Source: CAYTZH01 sp964442285 (lineage in GTDB: Bacteria > Myxococcota_A > UBA9160 > JAFDET01). From it: a stretch of 62,914 nt of DNA. Numbering within the stretch: position 1 is the stretch's first letter; each line of letters starts with the position of its first letter. The notes below the pieces were generated by a model. It was given only the letters and a program-made list of their open reading frames with translations. It was not told the DNA's origin and made no database searches. A program made the position numbers and the translations under genes. Below, one piece after another: positions 35,866-44,221 of the stretch. The stretch is taken from contig CAYTZH010000029.1 of assembly GCA_964442285.1 (NCBI GenBank), positions 1-62,914 on the forward strand, in the 5' to 3' direction.

Positions 35866-37017
35866 ATGATGGACGTGGATCCGGAAGGCGAGGTCCTGGA
35901 GATCCGGCGACGACGGCCGAGGGGACGCCCCCTGCGCGCAACGCGGGTCGGGACCGCCCTCTACGCGGGCCCCGACGCAGCCGGGGCACCCAGCGCGGAT
36001 TTCCCCGGCATCTACATCCCCGAGCGCGAGGACAACCGCCGCGGCTGGCTGAGCGGCGGCGTCTCCCTGCTTCTCCACGGCGCCATTTTCGGCATCGTCT
36101 TCATCGCCGGCTGGGTCACCCACGAGGAGATCCTCGACGAGCCGATCGAGGTGCGGCTGATCAAGGAGCCGCCCGCCCCCAAGACGGATCCCGCGCCGGC
36201 GCGGCGCGTCATCGCCGAGCGCCGCTCGGCGGTGTTCCAGCCCCAGGCCCAGGCGGTCGCGCCCCAGGTGAACAACCCGCGGGTGGTCGCGCGCGCGGCG
36301 CCCCAGGTGGCCGCCCAGAAGCTCGAGGTGGCCTCGGTCGCCCGGGTGGCCGCACCGCGCAACGTGCGTCGCACCACCGCCCCCACGGTCGAGCGCGTGG
36401 CCACCGTGCGCGGCACCGCGGCGGCCGTGACCAGCCGCGTGGAGATCCAGGCCTACGAGGGCCCCGCAGTGCGGGGTCCGATCGAGATCGAGGCGCCGGC
36501 GGGCCCCTCGGCCGGTCCGCGCCAGGTCGCGCGCTCCGGCAACACGGTCGGCACCGGCAGCGTCCGCCTCGGCGACGGCTCGTCGGTGCGCGAGGGCATC
36601 GACTCCACCCGCGACGTGCTCGGCTCCGCCACGGGCCCCCGCCTGGGAGACGTGGATACCAGCGTGGGCGAGGGATTCATGGACGGCAGCGGCGGCACGG
36701 GCGCCGGCGGCGTGGCGCGGGCGCCATGTCTCGAGCGACCCGCCGTACAGCGCTACATCGACGACGTACGGCGCCGCATGACCCAACGCTGGAAGCAGGA
36801 CCGGACCACGCCCGACGGCACCGCGGAGCTGCGCTTCCGCCTCGATCCGGCGGGCTCCGTGCTCGACGCCGGCTTCGTCGGCGACACCGAGCCCGCCATC
36901 GGCGAGGGCGCCGTGATGGCCCTGCGCAGCGCCGCCCCCTTCCCGCCCATGCGGGACGAGGTCCGCTGCCTCTCGGGCACCTACCTGATCGGCCGCTTCA
37001 CCGCCGGGGACGGATAG
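35866..37017 (+). CDS. tonB: TonB/TolA-like energy-transducing protein
   Basis: 383 residues. A cytoplasmic N-terminus of about 60 residues, unusually long, is followed by one membrane helix (WLSGGVSLLLHGAIFGIVFIAG, about 61-82). A long Pro/Ala/Val-rich periplasmic linker comes next. The C-terminal domain has VQRYIDDVRRRMTQRWKQ, ELRFRLDPAGSVLDAGFV and AVMALRSAAPFPPM, as in TonB_C/TolA_C folds. Two Cys (APCLERP and EVRCLSG) flank this domain and could form a disulfide. Two tandem ATGs follow AGGGAG. The 1090-residue repeat gene begins 4 nt after its stop, so both are one transcript. Confidence 0.9.
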   Translation: MMDVDPEGEVLEIRRRRPRGRPLRATRVGTALYAGPDAAGAPSADFPGIYIPEREDNRRGWLSGGVSLLLHGAIFGIVFIAGWVTHEEILDEPIEVRLIKEPPAPKTDPAPARRVIAERRSAVFQPQAQAVAPQVNNPRVVARAAPQVAAQKLEVASVARVAAPRNVRRTTAPTVERVATVRGTAAAVTSRVEIQAYEGPAVRGPIEIEAPAGPSAGPRQVARSGNTVGTGSVRLGDGSSVREGIDSTRDVLGSATGPRLGDVDTSVGEGFMDGSGGTGAGGVARAPCLERPAVQRYIDDVRRRMTQRWKQDRTTPDGTAELRFRLDPAGSVLDAGFVGDTEPAIGEGAVMALRSAAPFPPMRDEVRCLSGTYLIGRFTAGDG

Positions 37018-37021
37018 GCGG

Positions 37022-40000
37022 GTGGGCGCCGGCTCCTTCTTTCGCTCGCTGCGCTGCGCGGCGCTGGCCCTGACTCCCCTCCTCGCCGCCGGCCCCTCCG
37101 CCGCCGCACCTCCGGTGGTGCTGAAGTACGACGACAACGAGCAGCTGACGGAGAAGCAGACCGACACCAACGGCGACGGCGCCCACGACGAGTTCGTCTT
37201 CTACGAGTCCGGCAAGGCCGTCCGCGCCGAGCGCGACACCGACCACGACGGCCGCCGCGACCTGTTCCTGCGCTTCGACGCCGAGGGCCGCCCGGCGACC
37301 CAGGAGCGCGACACCAACGCCGACGGCAAGCCGGATCAGTGGATCGACTTCGAGGCGGGCGAGCCGAGCGAGCGCCGGGACGACCGCAACCACGACGGCC
37401 GCATCGACGCGCGGGTCCGCTACGTCGCCGGCCAGCCGGCGCGGAGCGTCGAGGACGGCGACTTCGACGGCAAGGACGACCGCTGGGTCACCTTCGAGGA
37501 CGGCGAGCCCGCCGTCGTGGAGGAGGACCACACCGGTGACGGCAAGCCCAACATCCGCGCCGAGCTCGGGCCCGACGGCGAGAAGCGCCGCGAAGAGCAG
37601 GACCCGGACGGCGACGGGCGGCCGGACGTCACCATCATCTTCGCCAACGGCGTGCGGGAGCGCGTCGAGGAGGACACCGACGAGAACGGGGTCCCGGACG
37701 TCGTGTCCTCGTACGCCGACGGCCAGATCGTGCGCCGCGAGGCCGACACCGACGGCAACGGCAGCCTCGACACCGTATCCACCTACGAGCGGGGCAGCGA
37801 GCGCAAGCAGGTGCGCGACCTCGACGGGGACGGCCGCCCGGAGCTCGTGGCCCTGTTCGATCGCCAGGGCCGGCGGGAGCGCGAGGAGATCGACGGCGAC
37901 GAGGACGGCCGCATCGACCTGGTGCGGCGCTTCGAGAACGGCCTGAAGGTGTCCGAAGAGGAGGACAACGACGGCGACGGACGGCCCGAGCTGGTGACCA
38001 CCTTCCGCGGCGACGAGCCCCAGCGCAGCGAGGCGGACACGGACGGCGACGGGCGCCTGGACACGTTCGTCACCTACCGGGGCGGCCGCAAGGTCCGCCA
38101 GGACGAGGACCGCAACAACGACGGGGACGTGGACGGGGTCTACGTCTTCGACGCCGCGGGCGACGTCGAGACCGAGAGCCTCGACAACGACTTCGACGGC
38201 TTCTTCGAGGTGCAGGCACAGCGCAACGCCGGCGAGCTCGTCCGCCGCGCCGTCCACACCCGCAAGGGAGCGAAGCCCGACCGCATCGAGTTCCACGCCG
38301 ACGGGCGGCTGGTCCGCGTCGAGCTGGACGAGAGCGGCGACGGCGACGTCGACCTCTGGAACTTCTACGGCCCCGAGGGCCGCCTGGACAAGCAGGAGCA
38401 GGACACGGACCTGGACGGCCGGGTGGACACCTGGGTGACCCTCGACGCGGCCGGCACCGAGCGCCGCGTGCTCAAGGACACCCGCGGCGACGGACGTCCC
38501 GACTCCTGGCGCACCAACACCGCCGACGGCAGCACCGAGCGCCTGGAGGAGGACAAGAACGCCGACGGCGAGCCCGACCGGGTGGTGACCTTCGCCGACG
38601 GCCGCCCGGAGCGCTTCGAGGAGGACACCGACTTCGACGGCCGGGTCGACCACCGGGGAGCCCTCGATGCCGACGGCCGCGTCGTCGCCGAGGAGCGCGA
38701 CACCGACGGCAAGCCCGGCTTCGACCTGCGCATCCGCTACGCGGGCGGCCAGAAGGAGCTGGAGGAGCGGGACACCGACGGCGACGGGCGCTTCGACCTC
38801 GCCCTCTACTTCGAGGAAGGCGTCCAGGTACGCCAGGAGAGCGACACCACGGGCGACGGCAGCCGCGACGCGGTGGTGCGCTTCCAGGGCGGTCGCGAAG
38901 CGGAAGAGGAGCGCGACACCAATGGCGACGGCCGGCCCGACGTCTTCGTGGCCCTCGACGCCGAGGGCCGGCCCGCCAGCCAGCGGGTCGACCGGGACCA
39001 CGATGGGCAGGTGGACCTCGAGAAGCGCTTCGAGGCGGGCCGCCTGGTCCAGGACCGCGCCGACGACGACCGGGACGGGCGCTTCGAGCTGGTCACCCGC
39101 TACGGCGCCGGCGAGCAGCCCGAGCGCTCGGAGCTCGACGCCGACGGCGACGACCGCGCCGAGGTGGTGATCGAGTACGCCGAGGGGAAGAAGAGCCGCC
39201 AGACCGAGGACAGCGACGGCGACGGCCGCGTCGACCGCCTCACCTTCTTCGACGCGGCCCAGGAGCCCGAGCGGGTCGAGGCCGACACCGACGGGGACGG
39301 GCGGCTCGAGACCACCACCTTCCTCGAGAAGGGCAAGACCGTCCGCACCGAGAAGGACTCCAACGGCGACGGCCGGCCCGACGTCTTCGCCTACTACCAG
39401 GGCGGCAAGGTCGTGCGCCAGGAGCAGGACACGGACTTCGACGGCAGCGTCGACCGCCGCAGCCGGGTCGCCAAGGGCGGGCGCCAGGTCCAGGAGGCCG
39501 ACACGGACGGCGACGGCACCCTCGACACCTGGATCACCGTCGACGCCCAGGGCGCGGTGCTCAAGCGGGAGGAAGACCGCAACGGAGACGGCAAGCGCGA
39601 CCGCATCCTGCACATGAAGGGCGAGCGCGTGACCCGCCTCGAGGAGGACTCCTCGGGGCGCGGCTGCATCGACCTGGTGCAGACCTACGACGCCCGGGGC
39701 GACGTCCGCGAGGAGCGCCGGGACGACAACGGCGACTGCCGGCTCGACGTCTGGACCTTCCTCGAGCGCGGCCGGGTGGTCCGCCAGGCGGAGGACACCC
39801 GGGGCCGCGGCTTCGCCGACGTGCTGACGGTGTTCGACGCCCAGGGGCGGCCGCAGATCCAGGAGATCGCCGAGACGGGCCGCAAGCCCAACAAGCGCCT
39901 CTTCCTGGACGGGAGCGGCCAGGTGAGCGCCCAGTGCACCGACAGCACGGGCAACGGCGTGCTCGACGCCCGCGCCGTGGTCCGCGGCGGCGCCGTGGCC

Positions 40001-40294
40001 GAGGTGCTCTACGACACCGCGGGCAACGGCTCCGTCGACCTCCGGGAGGTCTACGAGGGCGGTCAGCTGACCCGGGTGGACGCCGACACCAACGGCGACC
40101 GCCGGCCCGACACGATCCAGTACCTCTCGGGGGGCCAGGTCGTACGGCAGGACGAGGACCACGACTTCGACGGCCGGATCGACGCCCGCTTCGAGGGCGA
40201 GCAGTCGGTGCCGGTCGCGGGCGCCGTGGTTCCCGGGGGCGAGTTCGGCGAGCTCGGCTGCGGACGCTTCAGCCGCTTCTGGGCCCGACGCTAG
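37022..40294 (+). CDS. Giant secreted DxDxDG-repeat protein linked to TonB
   Basis: 1090 residues from a GTG 4 nt after tonB. A signal peptide (FFRSLRCAALALTPLLAAG) ends near AAA-PPVV. The rest is about 42 repeats of 24-25 residues. Each has a calcium-loop motif such as DTDGDGRLDT or DTNGDGRPDV, then a beta hairpin of the form 'Y..GGKVVRQEQ'. Loops match the dockerin/thrombospondin-3 style but the hairpin spacer is different. Repeats 16, 38 and a few others have lost the acidic loop. Cysteines in the mature region occur only near the C-terminus (GRGCIDL, GDCRLDV, SAQCTDS, LGCGRF). It is probably a long calcium-stabilised periplasmic or surface rod. Convergent with the next gene through a shared CTAG. 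Confidence 0.88.
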   Translation: MGAGSFFRSLRCAALALTPLLAAGPSAAAPPVVLKYDDNEQLTEKQTDTNGDGAHDEFVFYESGKAVRAERDTDHDGRRDLFLRFDAEGRPATQERDTNADGKPDQWIDFEAGEPSERRDDRNHDGRIDARVRYVAGQPARSVEDGDFDGKDDRWVTFEDGEPAVVEEDHTGDGKPNIRAELGPDGEKRREEQDPDGDGRPDVTIIFANGVRERVEEDTDENGVPDVVSSYADGQIVRREADTDGNGSLDTVSTYERGSERKQVRDLDGDGRPELVALFDRQGRREREEIDGDEDGRIDLVRRFENGLKVSEEEDNDGDGRPELVTTFRGDEPQRSEADTDGDGRLDTFVTYRGGRKVRQDEDRNNDGDVDGVYVFDAAGDVETESLDNDFDGFFEVQAQRNAGELVRRAVHTRKGAKPDRIEFHADGRLVRVELDESGDGDVDLWNFYGPEGRLDKQEQDTDLDGRVDTWVTLDAAGTERRVLKDTRGDGRPDSWRTNTADGSTERLEEDKNADGEPDRVVTFADGRPERFEEDTDFDGRVDHRGALDADGRVVAEERDTDGKPGFDLRIRYAGGQKELEERDTDGDGRFDLALYFEEGVQVRQESDTTGDGSRDAVVRFQGGREAEEERDTNGDGRPDVFVALDAEGRPASQRVDRDHDGQVDLEKRFEAGRLVQDRADDDRDGRFELVTRYGAGEQPERSELDADGDDRAEVVIEYAEGKKSRQTEDSDGDGRVDRLTFFDAAQEPERVEADTDGDGRLETTTFLEKGKTVRTEKDSNGDGRPDVFAYYQGGKVVRQEQDTDFDGSVDRRSRVAKGGRQVQEADTDGDGTLDTWITVDAQGAVLKREEDRNGDGKRDRILHMKGERVTRLEEDSSGRGCIDLVQTYDARGDVREERRDDNGDCRLDVWTFLERGRVVRQAEDTRGRGFADVLTVFDAQGRPQIQEIAETGRKPNKRLFLDGSGQVSAQCTDSTGNGVLDARAVVRGGAVAEVLYDTAGNGSVDLREVYEGGQLTRVDADTNGDRRPDTIQYLSGGQVVRQDEDHDFDGRIDARFEGEQSVPVAGAVVPGGEFGELGCGRFSRFWARR

Positions 40295-41607
40295 GCGGCG
40301 TCGGCCTCCCCGGCCCGGGCGAGCCAGCCCGCCGCCATCACCGAAGCCACCAGGGCGCGACCGCGCCCGGGCCAGAGCGGGTGCGGCACCGCCGCCAGCT
40401 CGTCGGCCAGCGCGTGGCAGGCCCGCACGGGCGAGACGTCCTCGCGCCGGGCGTGGGCCAGCACGCGACGCACGGTCGGACCGATGGCCTGCTCCCAGTC
40501 GTCGCCGAGGTGCCGCGCCACCGCCGGGTCGTTCGGAAGCGAGCCCGCGTGCTCGTCGGCGCAGTGCACGATGCCCAGGCGGTTGGCGATCACGTCCGGC
40601 ACGTAGGCGATGCCCCGGGCCGCGAGCGCGTCACCGTCCCGGAGCTCGTCCTCCAGGGGGTTGTTCGCGGCGCCGCACACCACGCGGCAGCGCAGCGTGG
40701 GGATGGTCTTCGGCCCGAGCACCCCGCCGAGCGCGCAGGGCGCGAGCACGTCGCAGGGCTCGGCGAGCAGGGTGTCGTCGCCCGGGGCGAGGGCGCGGAT
40801 CTCCACCGGGGCGCCTCCGAAGCGGTCGGCCAGGGCCGCGCGCCGGCCCGCCGAGACCTCGCCGACCACGACCCGCCCCACCCCGGCCTCGAGCAGCTGC
40901 TCGAGCAGCGACGCGCCCACGCTCCCGGCGCCCTGCAGCACCACACGCTTGCCGGGCAGCGCGCCCGCGCCCGTGGCCTCGAGCGCCGCCCGCATGGCGC
41001 AGAGGACCCCGGCCGCGGTCCAGGAGCCCGGCTCGCCCGAGCCGCCCAGGTCCGGCGGCACGCAGGTGACGAAGCGCGTCCCCGCATGGATCGCGGCCAT
41101 GTCGGCCGGCGTGGTGCCGACGTCGGCCGCGGTGACGTAGGCACCGGCCAGGCTGGTGACGAAGCGGCCGTAGGCGCGGTAGAGACCCTCGCGGTCGGCC
41201 GGCGGAAGGTCGCCCTCGACGGCGATGACACCCTTGCCGCCGCCCCACCAGAGCCCCGCCAGGGCGCTCTTGCGGGTCATCGCCCGCGACAGCCGCAGCC
41301 CGTCCCGGAGCAGGTCCCTGAGCTTCGCGTACGCGTGTCGGCGGAGGCCCCCCTGGGCCTGGCCCCGGGTGGTGTCGTGGACGAAGGCGGCGAAGAGCGC
41401 GTCGTAGCCGGGTTCGGCCTGGAGGAAGACGGCCTCGTGCCCAGCGAGCTCCGCCAGCGGCCCCACGGCCTCCGCCAGCGGCCGGGCGGCGGGATCGCCC
41501 GCCACGAGGCCCCCCGCGTCGTCGCCCAGCAGGGCCATCCGCCGGCCACCGGTCTCGGCCAGGCTGCGGGCGAAGACGGCGGGATGCATCTCCAGGAGCG
41601 ACATCAT
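40291..41607 (-). CDS. Glu/Leu/Phe/Val dehydrogenase-family enzyme (leucine/valine dehydrogenase-like)
   Basis: 438 residues, starting at tandem ATGs. RGQAQGGLRRHAYAKLRDLL, MTRKSALAGLWWGGGKGVI (substrate Lys residues), TAADVGTTPADMAAI and GKRVVLQGAGSVGASLLEQL (NAD-binding Rossmann motif) identify it. CGAANNPLEDELRDGDALAA and IAYVPDVIANRLGIVHCADE are typical of branched-chain dehydrogenases. It would deaminate a branched-chain or similar amino acid with NAD. It is longer than usual LeuDH (about 360), with extra N- and C-terminal segments. Divergent from the sigma-54 activator gene. Confidence 0.9.
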   Translation of the reverse strand: MMSLLEMHPAVFARSLAETGGRRMALLGDDAGGLVAGDPAARPLAEAVGPLAELAGHEAVFLQAEPGYDALFAAFVHDTTRGQAQGGLRRHAYAKLRDLLRDGLRLSRAMTRKSALAGLWWGGGKGVIAVEGDLPPADREGLYRAYGRFVTSLAGAYVTAADVGTTPADMAAIHAGTRFVTCVPPDLGGSGEPGSWTAAGVLCAMRAALEATGAGALPGKRVVLQGAGSVGASLLEQLLEAGVGRVVVGEVSAGRRAALADRFGGAPVEIRALAPGDDTLLAEPCDVLAPCALGGVLGPKTIPTLRCRVVCGAANNPLEDELRDGDALAARGIAYVPDVIANRLGIVHCADEHAGSLPNDPAVARHLGDDWEQAIGPTVRRVLAHARREDVSPVRACHALADELAAVPHPLWPGRGRALVASVMAAGWLARAGEADAA

Positions 41608-41705
41608 GGAGAGCGTATCGGCCCGCGCCCCGGCTCGCCTGAACCGGACGTTGCGCGGTCCGGGTGTCCACCCCGGCGAGCCCCGAAGACCGCGTCGCGT
41701 TCCGC

Positions 41706-41720
41706 GGCATGTCGCTTGCA
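41706..41720 (+). promoter_or_regulatory. Candidate sigma-54 promoter of the sigma-54 activator gene
   Basis: GGCATGTCGCTTGCA fits GGCAnG-N4-TTGCA with GG and GC 12 bp apart, as required for sigma-54 holoenzyme. The predicted start is near 41731, giving a leader of about 20 nt with the ribosome site GGGGAGGA. It suggests self-regulation. Confidence 0.5.
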
Positions 41721-41752
41721 CAATCCCCGCTCGGGGCTGGGGGAGGAATGCG

Positions 41753-43096
41753 ATGCAGATCCGATCGGTGCTCTGGATCGGGTGCGGCGAGGAAAGCGGC
41801 TGTGGGGCCGTCGCCGACGCCCCGTCCCTGGACGTGACCTGGACCCGCGACATCGACGAGGCCTTCGGCCTGCCCCTCGGCACCTTCGACGCCGCCGTGG
41901 TCGACGCGCCCGACGCCAGCCAGGCCCTGGCCACCGTGCGGCGCCTGGGGCGCCTGTCCGGGGCGCCCCCGCTGCTCGCGCGGATCCCCGCAGCCCAGGC
42001 GGATGCCCTCCCCTCCCTGCGCGGCGCCGGCGCCTCGGACGTGTTGCTCTACACCGCCCAGGGACCCGACGCCGCCGAGCTGGTGGAACGCCTGGGCAAG
42101 CTCCCGACACCCAAGCGGCGCAGCCGCCGCGGCGGCGGCGATCGGCCGTATCTGGCAGGGATCGTCGGCCGGAGCGCAGCCCTCTCGCGCGCCTTCGACC
42201 TGGTGGAGCGGGCGGCCAGCTCCCACGCCACGGTGCTCCTGTCCGGCGAGACCGGCACCGGCAAGGAGCTCGTCGCGCGCGCGATCCATCGCGGCAGCCA
42301 GCGGCGCGACGGCCCCTTCCTGGCGGTGAACTGCGCGGCCTTCCCCGAGACGCTGCTCGAGAGCGAGCTCTTCGGCCACGTCCGCGGCGCCTTCACGGGC
42401 GCCGACCGGGACAAGAAGGGCCTCTTCGAGGTGGCCGCCGGCGGCACGCTGTTCCTGGACGAGATCGGGGAGACCTCGACGCCCCTCCAGGCCAAGCTCC
42501 TGCGGGTGCTGCAGGAGCGCGAGGTGCGGCCCGTCGGCGGCAGCCGGTCGCGGCGCGTCGACGTGCGGGTGATCGCCGCCACCAACCGGGACCTCCGCCG
42601 CGAGGTGAAGCGCGGCGCCTTCCGGGGCGACGTCTACTACCGGCTCGCCGTCTTCCCGATCGAGGTCCCGCCCCTGCGCGACCGACGCGAGGACGTGTTA
42701 CAGCTGGCCCATCACTTCCTTGCGGCCCACGCCGATCGCGACGCCAAGCCCGGCCTGCGACTCTCGCGGGATGCCGAGCACCTGCTGGCCTCCCATGGCT
42801 GGCCCGGCAACGTGCGCGAGCTCGAGAACGAGATGCAGCGGGCGGTGGCGATGGTGGGCGCGGGAGAGACCATCCGTCCCGAGCACCTCTCCGAGAGCCT
42901 GCTCGGCGTGCTCGAGCCGGTCGACACCGAGACCGACCTCGGCGAGACGTTGCGCGTGCAGCTCGACCGGATCGAGGCCTGGCTCATCCGCCGCGCCCTC
43001 GACGCCCACGACGGCCGCCGCGCCGCCACCGCCCGGCGCCTGGGGCTCACCCGGGAGGGGCTCTACAAGAAGATGAAGCGGCTGGGGATCGAGTAG
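41753..43096 (+). CDS. Sigma-54-dependent transcription activator with degenerate receiver
   Basis: 447 residues; the ATG follows GGGGAGGA. Residues about 1-120 resemble a receiver domain without the usual acidic pocket (SVLWIGCGEESGCG, DAAVVDAPDASQALATV), so phosphorylation may not apply. The AAA+ domain (about 135-375) has LSGETGTGKELVARAIH (Walker A), SELFGHVRGAFTGAD (GAFTGA loop that contacts sigma-54) and GGTLFLDEIGE (Walker B), plus an arginine finger region YYRLAVFPIEVPPLRDR. A Fis-type helix-turn-helix ends it: GRRAATARRLGLTREGLYKK. Targets are unknown; its own promoter is one candidate. Confidence 0.93.
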   Translation: MQIRSVLWIGCGEESGCGAVADAPSLDVTWTRDIDEAFGLPLGTFDAAVVDAPDASQALATVRRLGRLSGAPPLLARIPAAQADALPSLRGAGASDVLLYTAQGPDAAELVERLGKLPTPKRRSRRGGGDRPYLAGIVGRSAALSRAFDLVERAASSHATVLLSGETGTGKELVARAIHRGSQRRDGPFLAVNCAAFPETLLESELFGHVRGAFTGADRDKKGLFEVAAGGTLFLDEIGETSTPLQAKLLRVLQEREVRPVGGSRSRRVDVRVIAATNRDLRREVKRGAFRGDVYYRLAVFPIEVPPLRDRREDVLQLAHHFLAAHADRDAKPGLRLSRDAEHLLASHGWPGNVRELENEMQRAVAMVGAGETIRPEHLSESLLGVLEPVDTETDLGETLRVQLDRIEAWLIRRALDAHDGRRAATARRLGLTREGLYKKMKRLGIE

Positions 43097-43111
43097 GTAG
43101 GAGCCGGGAAC

Positions 43112-43471
43112 TCACCGCGAGCGCTGCCTGTCGTCCTCGCCGCTTCGCTTCAGCTCGCGGGCCCAGCCCTTCGCCCAGGTGTCCAGCGGGTCCATCAGGT
43201 CGAGCAGGGCCTGGCCGCGCCGTGTGAGGCCGTAGCATCCGTCCTGCTGCTTCTCGACAAGCCGTGCTTCACGGGCCTCGCGGAGGCGGGTCGTGAGGAT
43301 GTTGGGTGACGGCATTCCGCAGCGGCGTTGCAGCTCGCGATAGGTCAGGGGGCCATGGCGAAGCTCCCAGCCGATTCGGAGCATCCAACGCCGCCCGAGC
43401 AGGTCGAGGAGCGCCATGATCGGCCGGCCCGTGCGCGAGCCGCGGACCGGTCGACCGGGTCGCGGAGTCAA
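43112..43471 (-). CDS. HxlR-family transcriptional regulator
   Basis: 119 residues from a TTG preceded by AAAGGGG. It is a winged helix-turn-helix of the HxlR type: LDLLGRRWMLRIGWELRHGP, LTYRELQRRCGMPSPNILTT and LTRRGQALLDLMDPLDTWAK. The N-terminal Cys used for aldehyde sensing in some HxlR proteins is missing. Cys residues are elsewhere (RRCGM, DGCYG). It is divergent from an AhpD-like gene, its likely target. Confidence 0.88.
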   Translation of the reverse strand: MTPRPGRPVRGSRTGRPIMALLDLLGRRWMLRIGWELRHGPLTYRELQRRCGMPSPNILTTRLREAREARLVEKQQDGCYGLTRRGQALLDLMDPLDTWAKGWARELKRSGEDDRQRSR

Positions 43472-43493
43472 GCCGGCCCCTTTGCTTCAATAA

Positions 43494-43524
43494 TGATTGC
43501 ATGCATCAAAAAATATTGTAGTAT
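43494..43524 (+). promoter_or_regulatory. Promoter and possible HxlR operator for the AhpD-like gene
   Basis: TTGCAT (43497-43502) and TAGTAT (43519-43524) are 16 bp apart. The inverted repeat TGAT-N7-ATCA (43494-43508) overlaps the -35. The stretch is AT-rich and lies in the HxlR divergent gap. Confidence 0.4.
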
Positions 43525-43548
43525 GGCGGCCGAGCCAACGGGAGTGCC

Positions 43549-44139
43549 ATGTCGGCCACGCGTCCCCCGCGCATCGAGCCCCTGTCGCCGCCCTACCCGC
43601 CTGCCCTGGAAGCGGAGTTCGAGCGCATCACCCCGAGCTGGCGAAACAGCGGTCCGCTGGCGATCTTCCGCGTCTGGGCCCGACATCCAGGCCTCGGGCG
43701 GTCCCTGGGTCCGGTGGGGGCCTTCCTGCTCGGCGGGGGCGACCTCGCCGACGCCGATCGCGAGCTGCTGATCCTGCGGACGTGCGCGCTCGCCGGCTCC
43801 GAGTACGAGTGGGGAGTTCACGCGGTCGGATACGCCCGCCGGGCGGGACTCGCCGATGAGCTCATCGAAGCAACCGCCTGCGTACCGACCGACGACCCGC
43901 GCTGGACCGCACACGAGCGCCGGTTGCTTCGCCTGGTCGACGAGGCCGAAAGCTCGGTCAGCGTGTCCGACGAACTCTGGAACGATCTTGCAACTCACTA
44001 TACCGACGCCCAGCTGCTCGAGCTGCTCCTCGTGGCAGGCTTCTATCGCTACGTCGCGCTCACGGCCCGCGCCACGCGGACGCCGCTTGAGCCGTGGGCG
44101 ATGAGGTTCCCGGATCGGCGCCTCTCCTCCCGGTCGTAG
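43549..44139 (+). CDS. Carboxymuconolactone decarboxylase/AhpD-like protein
   Basis: 196 residues; the ATG follows GGGAG. The CMD domain centres on DRELLILRTCALAGSEYEWG followed by VHAVGYARRAGLADELIEA, with the Glu-Tyr-Glu-Trp and His typical of the family. The CxxC of true AhpD peroxidase is absent (only TCALAG), so a hydrolase or decarboxylase-like role is more likely than alkyl hydroperoxide reduction. Divergent HxlR gene suggests control by a small molecule. Confidence 0.85.
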   Translation: MSATRPPRIEPLSPPYPPALEAEFERITPSWRNSGPLAIFRVWARHPGLGRSLGPVGAFLLGGGDLADADRELLILRTCALAGSEYEWGVHAVGYARRAGLADELIEATACVPTDDPRWTAHERRLLRLVDEAESSVSVSDELWNDLATHYTDAQLLELLLVAGFYRYVALTARATRTPLEPWAMRFPDRRLSSRS

Positions 44140-44221
44140 GAGCTCCCAGGGCGCCGGGAGCCGGCGTCTGGGAGCCGCCACCGAGGGTGGCTCTTGGCCG
44201 TGTCCCTACGATCGCTCCCGA

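Noticed and set aside
36998..40162. A 1054-residue frame antisense to the DxDxDG repeat gene
   Set aside because: Its regular pattern simply mirrors the repeats on the other strand. The plus-strand gene has a signal peptide and follows tonB.
43494..43524. Prophage or IS insertion around the AT-rich stretch
   Set aside because: No transposase, integrase, terminal repeats or target duplications are seen in this window.
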